DNA of 64,000 nucleotides from Ooceraea biroi (Eukaryota > Arthropoda > Insecta > Hymenoptera > Formicidae). Each line of letters opens with the position of its first letter. The stretch's first letter is position 1. Shown here one piece after another: positions 27,401-39,900 of the stretch. The notes under the pieces are model-generated. The model was not told where the DNA came from. It was given only the letters and a program-made list of their open reading frames with translations, and made no database searches. Both the position numbers and the translations under genes were made by a program. Location of the stretch: positions 6,453,287 to 6,517,286 of the forward strand of contig NC_039514.1 of the NCBI RefSeq assembly GCF_003672135.1, given 5' to 3'.

Positions 27401-27904
27401 CGACAAGCATTTCCGCTCGTGTCCTGCATGAATGTCTAAACCGTAATCATCGCGACAACGTCAGTAATATTACTCGCATAGATAGTAGTTATTTAAATTA
27501 TTGCAATTGGTGATTTACAATACACACGTTATTTATGATTATTTATAATTTACAGTCGTATAACGTCTGTATTAAAAATTTATCAGGGAAAACTCGCAGA
27601 AGAATTTAGAGTTCTTCTCGTGATCGATCAATCCGTCAATCAATCAATCAAATCACCGTAGTAACAAAATATTTTCTGCCGCGACAGTTTGTTCTTCCAA
27701 CTGGCCATAGAAGATGAGAGTGTCGTTTGGAAAAAGCCAGCAATTACAGATTTGAAGTAGTCTCATGCTTGAGGGATAAAGATCTAATATATATGTCATG
27801 CTGAAAAAAGTGAGCATCTTGCAATGATACTCCCTCACCGTCGTTAACAGATCACGTAGAGAGAATAATTAAAGAACATTTTCCAGATCCTACACATCCA
27901 TGAA

Positions 27905-30900
27905 ATGAGTCTCTCAAGGATCTCGTGCGTGCTCTTACTGCTCGTGGTCTCCGAAACGATATCCTTCTCCAACTCGCTGACCGGGGATCACGTGTGCTCC
28001 AGGATAGAAAAGTTAGTATTACCCATTACGAAAGAAAGAAATAATACATAATAATGTCTCATTATTAAGATATTATTATGCATTATTTCTTTCTTAGAGA
28101 TACTATCAGTAATAACGATTTCAATATAATATCAATTTGTCAACGATATCACAACTTTCATGCTTAACGAATAATCAATAATCTAATTAACAATCGTTGG
28201 TCAACGATTTTTAATTTAATTTAAAATAATGATAGTAACAAAATGATAGTGACACGTACATTATGTGACATAATATTCGCTCTCTTCATACAGTTATTCA
28301 AGCGTATAGGTTGCTTTAAAATAGTAACATGTTTATTAAATTATTATGAGTATAAAATATATATATTTCGAGCGGATACATTAGGATACAATTAACGGAT
28401 CTACAATCACGCGTTTACTCGTTCGACAGACTCGCGTTCGGGTTTTTCTCTATCTCTTGGTGCTGGTCGTGGTCGAAAGCCGTATTTATCCTTTGTTATT
28501 TTCGACTGCTTGTCTTCAAAACAATATTAAGCCGATCGCTCATTTGCCCTTGCCTTATTTGCCTCATCTAACACGTATTATGATAAGATACATACAGTAA
28601 TAAAGGTACATACATTCATATACATTAGATCGAAACTATTTCCCGCAACATTATTGTTATAAAATATATTTTAGAGAACTTTTCCTAAATAATGTATATA
28701 GATATATAGTTTTGCAGATCTTTGCTCTAATTGGTATTCTTACAATACATGTATTTCATAAATAAATTTAAGATCGATCACAATTACTATTTAATTATTT
28801 AACGCACGTATTTGTATCACTACTCAAAATAAACTAGGTTTAAAACTAAATATGTAAAACACGTGAAATAATGTGATAATAAAACGTTCTAACGTATAAA
28901 GCGCAACAATGATTTAATTTTCGAAATATTATACAATATGCTTATCGAGTGACGAATAGGATTTTAATGTAAGTTATCTGTAGTGAAAAATATATGAAAA
29001 TGAAGTAATAATTATTGCCATTGCTGATATCTGTGCGTCCGTTTTGTATTCGCACATATATTTGTCGCACACTCAAAGTTCATAAGCCAAATGGAACAGT
29101 TAAATCAATGAAAACAATCAGCTTCAGTAATAAATAGAAGTTTCAACGACGGATTTATAATCAATAAAAGTATTCGCGCGTGATACAAAAAGAATGATAC
29201 AATTTCAGAACTACAATCGCACAACGCCTTTGCTAAAGTGATTGACATAGTTGAGGTATCCGTTTGACATTTTAAATATACAACATACCTAATTTAATTA
29301 CACAACACACCGAAAAAATTCTTTTTACATAAAAGCACGCAATTATTTATATTGCTAATATCTCCGCTTAAAAATAATCCTGCACATAATCCCCGTTTAA
29401 TTCCACACATTTCTTTGCACGCTCTAGCAACTCTAGCAGGATGGATTTACCTAGTAACTGACATTTCACATCACTCGTATCCTTCTGAGTCGGGTCAATT
29501 ATTTCTTCCACGATCTTTCTAATTGCCGCTGCTAACATTGTATAAGTTTCTACTGGTGGTCCCATTTTTATATTTATTCTAATTTCGTCGAAGAGACAAT
29601 AGTCGCACGGTGACAAATCCGGCGAACAGAGTGGCTGAGATAAAACACACACTTCTTTCTGAGCACAATAGTCACGTACATCGATGTTAGAGTAAAGTGA
29701 GTTATCAAGCAAGAAAGAAAAGTTTAGTTTCCCTGACACAAAACATATATATAGTCTTTCCTTTTGTCAATGATTTTATCCCACACATTCTCCATACAGT
29801 CAAATGCATTCAAAAACGGTACATATTGTTCTTCTTCCATACGTATCGCATATGTCTCGCATTCATGATATATGATACCTCTCGAATCGTAGAAACAAAC
29901 AAATGACGTCATCTCTGCACTAGCTGATTCCTCTTTCGACGTTCCTGGTGATGGACTGTGTTCCGCAGAAAACCATGTCCTGCTTCCAACGACGACGTTA
30001 TGCAGGAATCCGGGATTTGCACCGCATATGTGAATAATGTCCTCGCAATGATTGTAGAGTGCCTGCTTCTGTTCTATGGTCAACTTGCGTGGCACAACAC
30101 GGCCATGGATATTTTTATTTTTACTTTCGTCCAAACCGTGATCAACTGCAAGGTCTGTTTTTAGGGAGCATTTAGCAGCAAACCATGAAATTGACGTATT
30201 CCGAGTATGCACTTCACGGGCTTTGACGAATTTGTCTTTAATAATATTGTAATAATGATTGCCAGAAGAGATTGATTCTCTTCCGTTTTTACACTCGTTG
30301 TACCAGTACTTAATTGTATCTGTCGTTTCTGTACAAGTTCCGAAAGCTTTGTTTATCAATTCCGCTGTACGTGCCATTGTCACATCTAATTTAGTACAAA
30401 GTTTTACGATCGCGCGGTATTCTACTGGGAGTCTTGAATAAGGTGACATGTTATCGTGAATGTCCTGACACACTACTTCACTGTCAAACTACTTGCTTGA
30501 TTTGAAATTGTGACGGATAGTACGGGGTATATATATGCCAAAGTATCATTTCTCAGACGTAAGATAGCGTTGGTAGTTTTGGCGGAAAAATTAAAGGTTG
30601 TTTTCGGATACAACGTATAAAGATCGATGCTTCTTGTATTTAGAAAATGTAACAATCTGATGCTAAATGTTATCACTCAATTCGGGATATTCGGATATGG
30701 TCCACTACGATCTTTGGTTCACGATTTTTAATTTAATCGAATTTCTCAATTTTACTCGAGCAGACCTTCACCCAGAAGCCTTGGCCGTGAGCAACCTCAC
30801 GCGCGTGTAAGGGCAGAAACACAAAATTCCGTAAGACGTAACGTAAGGATTCGACCAATCGCGATTGGTGGAAACCTTACTGTTACGTCTTATGGAAAGT

Positions 30901-33900
30901 GTGTGTGGCCAGCTTAACACGTGTGTCGCTATTATGCGCACCTTTGTAGTCATAGACCCGATAAGGTAATCGCGGTAGCAGATCGATAATTAATTTATCG
31001 CACGCACGTTCGATTGCTGCAGCTACACGGTCACATCGTACGAGACCTACGCCGAGCCGGTAGTGGTCAACACGTTCACCTGGTGCCTGCAGATCCCACC
31101 GAGATGCCCGAAGACGCTGACGGAGCTGCGACAACGGTATCGCGTGAAGGTAAGGCGGGACCTCGCGATCTCTTCGTGAATTTGACTCAGGTATCTGCGC
31201 GGCCGATCTCCGTAATTTTATCGCCTATCCATCATGCATCAAGGAATTTTACGGTAGCGGGCTCTTTCGCAAGCTCGCTTGCCGCAACGTGGAAAAGAGC
31301 CGTTTTCCCAGGTCGCACGCGAAGAGAAAGAGAGAGATGGAAGAGAACGTAGGACAATCTTGCACAACAAAGGAGTTTGTCGTAGACGCGAAGATTCCAC
31401 GGAATTATTAGTTGCCAATTATCATTTTAATCAACATTAAATTCGACATATTAAAACGTATCGTTATATAATACTTTATTTATTTTATTTTTCTCTACGA
31501 TTGCGTCATTGGAGGAAAAGTCGGGGGAAAGGGTTACATAAATTCGCATTTCCACGCTTTGTCATGGAAAAAAGCGTCGTTTCCCAGGCGGCGCCCGGAA
31601 TGGAGAGCGATCAGCTCGCGGACCCGGCGAGCGTGTAACACTCAGCGTGGCGAGTAAACCTATGCGGTAAATCGTGTAACGCCCCATACACGATGCAATA
31701 AAACAACCCGCTCATTCTTCCGCTCTTGCCTTTTTGCTTTTTTCTCTCCTCCCTCTCTCTCTTTCTCTCTCGGTCGTTATTCTCACGCACGTCCTCGTTC
31801 TCCATCTTCCTCAAGCGAGCTTCTCGATCCGAGCTAATTGCGGGGAAAGTCCGCGTTAACAGCGGACCGCCTGATTAAATAAATAATACAAAAAGAATGC
31901 GAAATACGCACACGCGAGTCTCGGAAACGGGATTGAGGCAGGGGGTAAGGGAACGGGACGAGTTGCAGCTGCAATTACGCCCTGCGAAATGCGGAATTGA
32001 CGAATCACGCGCCGAAAGAAGAGAGAACCCCTTCCCGTGGCGGGATTACGAAACACCCGGGCCCAGAGACGGGCCCGTTAACTGGAAAAAGATCTCGCAC
32101 GACTTTTGCGTGTGCGGCATCTCGGTACCTCGTAAAAGGAAACTCCGGAAGTCGGCGATTTGCGAAACGCTTAACTCGATGGGCGTCGCAGCCCATCGGC
32201 TGCGATGGATACTCGCGCGGTAATCGGGCAAGCGAAAAAGAAGAAAGAAAAGATATGTACCTTTCGCGTGCAATAATTCTCCTCTTCGAGGGACGCGCGT
32301 TCATAAATTCGCGCGACAGCAAGGGAGAAACGGGAGAGCGAAATTCACGAAAGAAATTCACGGGTTTGATTGCAACGACCGGGCTCGCTCGTGATTTAAG
32401 GGATTCGACGTCGGGCTTGATATCGCTTCAATTAAAGTGCGAATTATCGAGGCGCGAACGCCTAAAGTCGACGCAAAATCTCGTTGATTTACACCGGGCC
32501 ACCCGATATATACATGCCGTATGCATATTGCATGCACGTAAGAGTGCCATTTAACGATGACGCGATGTGACGTGTACCGTGTAAACAGAGCCCGGGTAAG
32601 CGATGCACGTAATTGGTGTATGTACAAGAGATACGCCACGTCCCACTGACCAGACGAATCATAATTCGCGTCTGCCGGAATAACGTCACAATTCGACGAC
32701 GGATATTAATGTCCCGCGATTGAAGACATCATTCCCGAGAAGCAGAACATCCAATTTTCGATAAAGATTGCATTTTACTTCTAGGTTGTTGCATCATTTC
32801 TGTCATATTTCTCGTGCGGTGTTTGCGGATTCGCAGATCGCAAAAACGAGAATTCGGTCCAACCGGAAGTGAAATGAATGATCCTGAGCGTCGTTTCGTA
32901 ATCGGCGTATGATGCTTATGCCATTACACCAGCGTCGAAGGAGAGCGCGATCGGGGCCTAAAATGGATAATAGCTACGGATCGTGCGCGAGAACTTATTC
33001 CCGCGCTGGGACACGAGAACGTACCTACATACGACGTATTACACGTGCGAAATAGGGTGCACGTACACGTCTATGTACGTGAGACGTTCACGCACGGCTT
33101 ATTATGTGGACAATGAACTCATTTCGCGCGGTATATGAGAAAGAAGAAAATTTCGCCACTATCGATAGCGTGCGTGCGCTACGCTGGGATCATTTCGAAA
33201 TTCATCTTTTTCCCCTCGAAAGGGAAAGAGAGAGACAGAAAGAGGAAATTAGTAGTATTAGTAATGTTATAAGAGAAAATTAGTATAAAACTATATGTTT
33301 TAATATTTATGCGCGGATTACGTGTTTTTATCATCTGCAATTGGAGCTCTCGCGTACAAGCGATTGCTACGTGTTTTAACGTAATCGCTCAGCTTTTCAG
33401 TTCGACGAAACGCGCGTTTCTCGAGACCGAAAAAAAGAATCCAAAGTAGACGGATAGTTAACGCGATACGTTTAATAAACATGTCAGGTATAATTGGCGA
33501 AATCGCGACTGAATTATTTCGTACAAAGGAGAAATCTCGTTCGTTATATCATTGGGGCATTTTTTATTAATCGCCCCGAAGTTCGGTATTATAATTCAAA
33601 CCGAAACGGGATTATGAAGCCACACGCACGCGCCTTAGAAAATTGGGCAATCGCTCGAGGCTTGCTTAATCACTTCCGCTTTCGCTCAAGAGACGTCCGT
33701 AAGCTTATTTGCATAACGCGCATAATGCTGTCGCCGGCAAAATCACGTCGCGATTACCATCATCCATCACGATTTTTCGCCGTAATTAATCGAGATTAAA
33801 CGAGATCGATCCATCGCATTCGCATCGCTCGTACGAACGATTTCGCGGCGCGATTTTAGACGCACGCGCGCCTCAGTTTTCCAGTGAAACGACATTACTG

Positions 33901-36900
33901 TCGCTATCGACCTACTTGGAATCTTGATATCTGCCTCGTTATTTTCCTAATCCGCGCGGAATTGTCCGCATGCAACGAAATTACGAGGCAAAAAATTACA
34001 CGTAATAGCGTCTGATCGAGGATTGGTAATTCGGTACCCTGCTGTAGAAAATCGCGATCCTTATGAGCTCGCCCGATCACGCGATCGAGGATTTTACTTA
34101 CTTTGGATTAATTATAATTGACCATTAAATCACGATTTTATATACATATTATATGTATTTATATTATTTTATAGAATTTATTTTTTTCGGCGCGCGTTGC
34201 TAAACGCCGGTTGCAGGTGCTGCGCCGTCGTGCGCTTACGTGCGCACGGATTATATTATATGCACGGTATGCGATCTAATCGATAATGCAACGTGCGTAA
34301 GCGCGAAACGAGTGCGTGAAACTTGCGCTCGCGCGAGTCCGAGCGTAGGTGCCGAGCGTTGCGCGTCGAAGGTAACGCTCGCCTTAGTCGCTTCGCTAAT
34401 TATCGGGCGTGTTCCCGGCGAGTTAATGAACGTGCGAGCCTTGTAACACAAAACTGTAGCGTTATTGCGGAGGCGCGGCGCGCAAAAAATCGCGCGAAAG
34501 AGAAAGACAGAGCGAGCGAGCAAGCGCGAACTATTTTGTTTAATTCTCGTCATTGAGGGAACTCACTAGCTGCCACATTTCTTCGCACGACTCGCAAACA
34601 GACTGACATTACCGCGGACGAATCGCGATGGTAATGTCCGCTAATTAGCTGCTAATTATCAATTATGGGAAAACAGCGTAGCCGCGAAATGTGAAGTCGT
34701 AAACTTCAAGGGAAGTGAATAGGAATGTAACGTGACGTCACATCGGTGACATTTATTTTGTATATTATCCGTGGAAATCCGCGTTTCCTTACATAGACCT
34801 GATGAAGTCGGCATCATTGATGTTTTCTGTCAAACTACATCGACATGCACGTTACGATTGGCATTTATAATATTATTGTACTGTCGCTTAACGATCATAT
34901 TAAAGAGAGGAATGTTCGACAAGAAAGAGCGCGCAGGATAATGTAATGAGCGCGAATTACCGCTGGTCAAGCCGAGGTCGCTTAGTGTTTTCTACCACGC
35001 TAGAAAACGCTTGAGTTGCACAACTTTTGAGTAAAACGCATGAACATTAGAGCCTCACGGACACGGATCCAAGTCACGCGCGTGTTCAACGTAAATGCAA
35101 ATCAGAATTACAGGGCTTTATCTCTGATCCATGATATCATGATAATTTGTAATGATCTTGATCATAAAACATTATTAATTCTAAATCAACATCACTCGCG
35201 TCTAACTAAATTATAATAATAAAAAATTTAAAACTTATGCCATCCATAATTTAATTACAGACACGAATTATAACAATCACATAATATAATTTATTTCTAA
35301 TTTAAAATACAATTAATTAATTTAAATATAATTTATTTAATTCACATCTGCGCTGCGCGCGTGCACCCGTAGAATCACGATCGACCATAAAATAATTGCA
35401 ACACGATAATTGGCATTCCCGAACAGCTTGACGCTTACTTGCAAAACTTGTACCTGTATGTCCTGCTAGCAGATAATATCGGAATGGAATCGTACGAACG
35501 TCATCGAGGTGACACTATCGGGCATCGCGAGATTTCTCAAATTGATAAAATCAATCAAGCCCGCGTGCAGCGATCCAGCACAATCGCAAGGTCGGCCGTA
35601 CGATTGTAGTCTGGCGGAATATATCGCAATTAATAAGTATTAGGGGTGTGATTTAGTTTTGAGGGTTTTTTTTGCTCAAAAACGCATGTATTTAAATATG
35701 ATAATGAATGAATACCTTAATCAAAATATTTTCCTTCGTTTTTTATAACTTTTTCCCATCTTTCTGGCAAGAGATGGATTCCACCACGATAAAATGACTC
35801 TTCTTTTCAGTTGATCCATTCGTCGACGAATTTTCGCACTTCTTCCAAATTATGAAAGTGTGTATCCTCTAAAGCGTGTTGCATCGACCGGAACAAATAA
35901 TAATCGCATGGAGCAATGTCCGGAGAACACGCGGGGTGCGGTAAGACTTCCCATTCAAGCTCTAATAGTGTTTGTTTCACTGATAACGCAACGTCAGGTC
36001 GAGCGTTGTCACGAGGAAGAATCACTTTCCGTCGTTTACTCGTAATTGGGGGTCGTTTTTGGTCCAATGCTTGCTTCAACTTGTACAATTGGTGTCGATA
36101 ACGATCAGCCGTGACAGTCTCGTGCGGATTTAACAGCTCATAGTACACTATCCCACCAAATACAGAGCATTACTTTTGAACAGTGAATATTGCGTCTCGG
36201 AGTGGATGTTGATGGTTCGCCTGGATCCACCCATGATTTTCTGCGTTGGGGATTATCAAAATAGATCCACTTTTCATCCCCAGTAACAATCCGAGACAAA
36301 AGACTCTTCTTTTTTTGCCTGGCGATCAACGAAATGCAAATGTTCAAATGCTACTTTCCGATAATTGATGTCGAACCCATTTCCCTTCTTTCTGAATTTT
36401 TCCCATTTCATGTAAATGTTTGGTAACTGTTGTACGATCAACATTTAATGCTCTGGCAAGTTCTGAAGTGGATTGTGTTGGATTTTCGTCCAATAATGCT
36501 TGCAAATCTGCATTTTCAAGCTTTCTTCGTTGTCCCGAGCGTTCTTTGTCCTTCACATCAGTATCACCACTTTTAAAGCGTCTAAACCAGTATTCACACG
36601 TCTTAATTGATGGGGCAGAATCACCATAAGTTTCCACAAGAATTCTATAACCCTCAGCCGTAGTTTTCTTTTGATTAAAAAACAAAAGCAACGCATGTCG
36701 AAAATGCTCTTTCGGAAGTTGCATTTTTACGATGATATAAACACGACTGTTATTGCATCTGTTACTATAATGCTACTAAATGTCATGGATAATGTCAACA
36801 CTGTAAGAAACAACAGTTATCGGAAACAGCTATTGGAACAAACTGACACTATAGCCATCTGTTGCAAAACCCTCAAAACCAAATCACACTCCTAATATCT

Positions 36901-39900
36901 TTTCTCCCGGCGAAAGAGAATCTCATTACGCAAACGAGAAAGAGGAAAGAGATCCGCTCCGCGAATTAATCACGCCGGCGTTTGGCGGAAACGCGAAAAA
37001 AGAACTTGGAAGCTGGTCTCCGGCGGGTCCAGCAACTCTCACGCCGAGATCTGTAATTTTAAGTGATTTACGAGGAGACGCGAGACATGTTCATTGATTA
37101 GCCACGGCGGACCTGCAGCTGCAACGTGTTTCACGTACGTGGGAATTACCGGTCCGTTTACCGTAAAGTATCCAGTAACCGTAAGTAGAACCGATTTGAC
37201 GAGAAACCGGGCAACAGGTTGTATTTTGTTCGATTTTTTCGGATGATTCAGCTGAAAATTGAACTTTGAGATAAAATACTGAAGCTTCGTTTGCGTAAGG
37301 TAAAACTTCCGTTATCCGTTTCCACTTTCGCGCGACGGAATGAATTAATTCGCAAGAATTCTGCCATTTCTCAGTAACTGCGCGCTACACGACACATTTA
37401 TTTATCATGCGATTCGTGATTCATCTATCACTCGATCGCGCGATCCATGACTCTCTACTGTTACATAATCCGTATGCATAACTGAAACAGTCCCATGAGG
37501 TGCCGTCTCCTCCAGATTGCTCGAGAGAATCCGTCAATAAGCGGAGCGACAATACTTTTTCAACGTCATGCACACGCCAAGATACCCGCCTTTGCGATGT
37601 ATTGTAGTGAAAGCGAAAGAAAGCGTTCAAATTTCACGACGACGAGTACATCGATCAATTTGCATTTAATTCGATTTATGTATCGGAGACCTTGTCCGCG
37701 CGCTTGTAGAAGCAGCCACGCTACGAAGTCATTATCTCCCGACCGAAGGGATGATCGAGATGAAAAAGTGGAGCGTGTAAAATCTGTATAATAATTACAC
37801 GTGACATTAAAGGCGCGCAAAGAATGACTAAAACTAAAACTGGAGATCCCATAACGCGAATCGTCCAGTCCACGTACCGCAAGTGGTGAAATTCGCGCAA
37901 TGCGGTTGCCGCTCGGATTGCCGCAAAAATGGAGAAGCCGGCAAGATGTAGATTCAAATTAAAATCACGCTTACGGAGGTGGAAAAGGGCCTTTGGTTCA
38001 TGAAGGTGGACGAAGGTTTTCACGCGAGTATCCCCTTACGGGTATTACGTCCGAGAGAGGCAGCGTCGAATTTACTTTCCCTTGGGCCTTTAGCGTTGAA
38101 TATTTTCAACGGCGCCTTCTGTCGTCCGTCTCATAAATTATGTAGCAGTCCAGTTTGAAGAATGACCACTGAAAAATAATGAATGATTTTATTATATCTA
38201 GTCGGACAGATATGCAAATGAATAGATTTGTGATAGATATAGCGGATGTATTATAAAAAGCAAAAATACCTTTTACATCTTTCGGGTGGAAAATAAAATC
38301 AGAACAAACTCAGGATCAAAGTCGTTATCTCTTAACGATCCATTAGTATACATGTTTTGTGAATTTTATTCTTGTTTGCCGCCGTCTCTTCTGCATTTTT
38401 ATGCGTTGCTTTGGCGTGTTTTGATCGGACCGGTCCAGTATTGCGGAGAGGATCTCATTACTCGTCTCGTGTGTTATCTGTGGTGCCTCTTCATCTTCCA
38501 TCGCGTGGCCCCTCTGCATTCTGCGGCAGTATACTTTTACTCACTTTTACTCTCGCCGGCAACCGGTTGGAATCCCGCACTTTAGAGAGAGTAAAATAAC
38601 GATCCCCTTATCGCCCGAAATTCTCGCTTGAAATTCGATTCATCGATGTGAAATCGATCTCCAGACGAAGAGTATGGGACCGGAATTTCGCCTGTGCGGT
38701 CATATATTTAAACGTTACATTATATTATACACCGTGCTCCAATACTATTAATTAAAAAAATTTAATTATTCAATTATTAAATCAGTGTGACGAAAAAATT
38801 GTCAAAAGATTATTAACGCCGTTTCTCTTTTCTTATGGTCGTCGACAAATATTTAATATTTTATTATCGTTTGAGAGATCATGTCGCAAAACGTGTGTGT
38901 TACAGACGGAAGAAAAATCAAGGACTGTGGAGGAGTGCTGTGAGGGATACAAGATGCTAATGATTCACAATGATGCGGAAACGGATGCGAGGTGTTTACC
39001 ATATTGCAAGAAATGTCTGGCGGGTGTATGTGTCGCACCGAACGAGTGTAAATGCAATCCTGGGTACCATGGAGAAGATTGCTCTCTCGGTGAGTTATAA
39101 ATAAAATTCAAATTTATGAAATATCGAATTTTTATTCTTACTCTGATAATTTCGACATAAAGTGGCGCTTAATTACGCTACATAGACATTGAATTTTTAT
39201 TGCGTGACAAGCATAGTTACTTAAGGTAATGTCAATTTTATCCGTAACATCGCTTTCGACATGAATACGAGAACGATAATATCTTATAGCAGTTTAGAGC
39301 GTGATTGAAGCGAATTCCTCCACCAACAACATTCTCGCAATATCCATTTATCAGGCGATAATATTTTCGATGTTAATTAAGTGCTAATGAATAGCTATGA
39401 CATTTCAGAAAAAGAATATAGATATACAATATGAACCAAGCGAACAAGGCTATTATAAATATACATGCAACGTCGTGATAATTAAGACTTTGAAGAGGCG
39501 TCAAAGGCCTGTATACAATTATTAATCTCGCGTGCTGTTTTCGAAACGATTCTCGAAATAAACGAAATAAATTCGGGGTTAAAAAATAGAGAATCGACAG
39601 CGGGTGTCATCCGGCGACATTGATTGCGAAACGAAATTAAGAGCGAACATTTCCGAAACAGCTAGCTGCGAAACGTGCAGGTCGATGTGAAATTTCACGC
39701 TCCATGAAACGGATCGACCTTCTACAATTGCGCATGTGAAATGACCGTTTGCAGCGAATAGCATCATATTTCCACGCGAATCACAATCGTGAACGGGATT
39801 TGTCATTTTCGCATAATTCGCCCCGTAAAATTGTCGCGTCCTTGCAAAATGACGCTATGGCGGTCGCTGTAAAACGGCGGCGGCGACAAGTTATTAAAAT

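Larger units (their letters stand above)
14169..27904. other. Intergenic region between the Ance-like gene and NimA
   Basis: 13.7 kb without a gene I can support. A likely poly(A) signal for the upstream gene is at 14332. Long open frames at 15772-16266 (-), 18163-18717 (+) and 24414-25055 (+) are Arg/Ser/Pro-rich, overlap open frames on the other strand, lack splice-flanked conserved domains, and sit in CpG-rich DNA. Other contents are a run of 15 G at 18059-18073, a CT-rich run at about 24383-24407, and GTC repeats at about 24730-24750. I looked for vajk-type secreted proteins, known from some Nimrod clusters, and recognised none. Confidence 0.55.
28012..31022 (+). other. NimA intron 1
   Basis: It starts GTTAGT and ends TGCAG. 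It holds a strong 27-bp-arm hairpin at 28032-28095 and the minus-strand copy of a mariner-related element (28231-30712). No host exon is seen inside. Confidence 0.75.
31150..38905 (+). other. NimA intron 2
   Basis: 7.8 kb from GTAAGG to ACAG, containing a mariner (35640-36895). Other open frames, such as 31997-32554 (+), overlap open frames on the opposite strand and show no known domain. No other gene is recognised. Confidence 0.65.

Noticed and set aside
31997..32554. 185-codon open frame within NimA intron 2
   Set aside because: Overlapped by open frames on the other strand; Arg-rich without motifs; no evidence of a nested gene.
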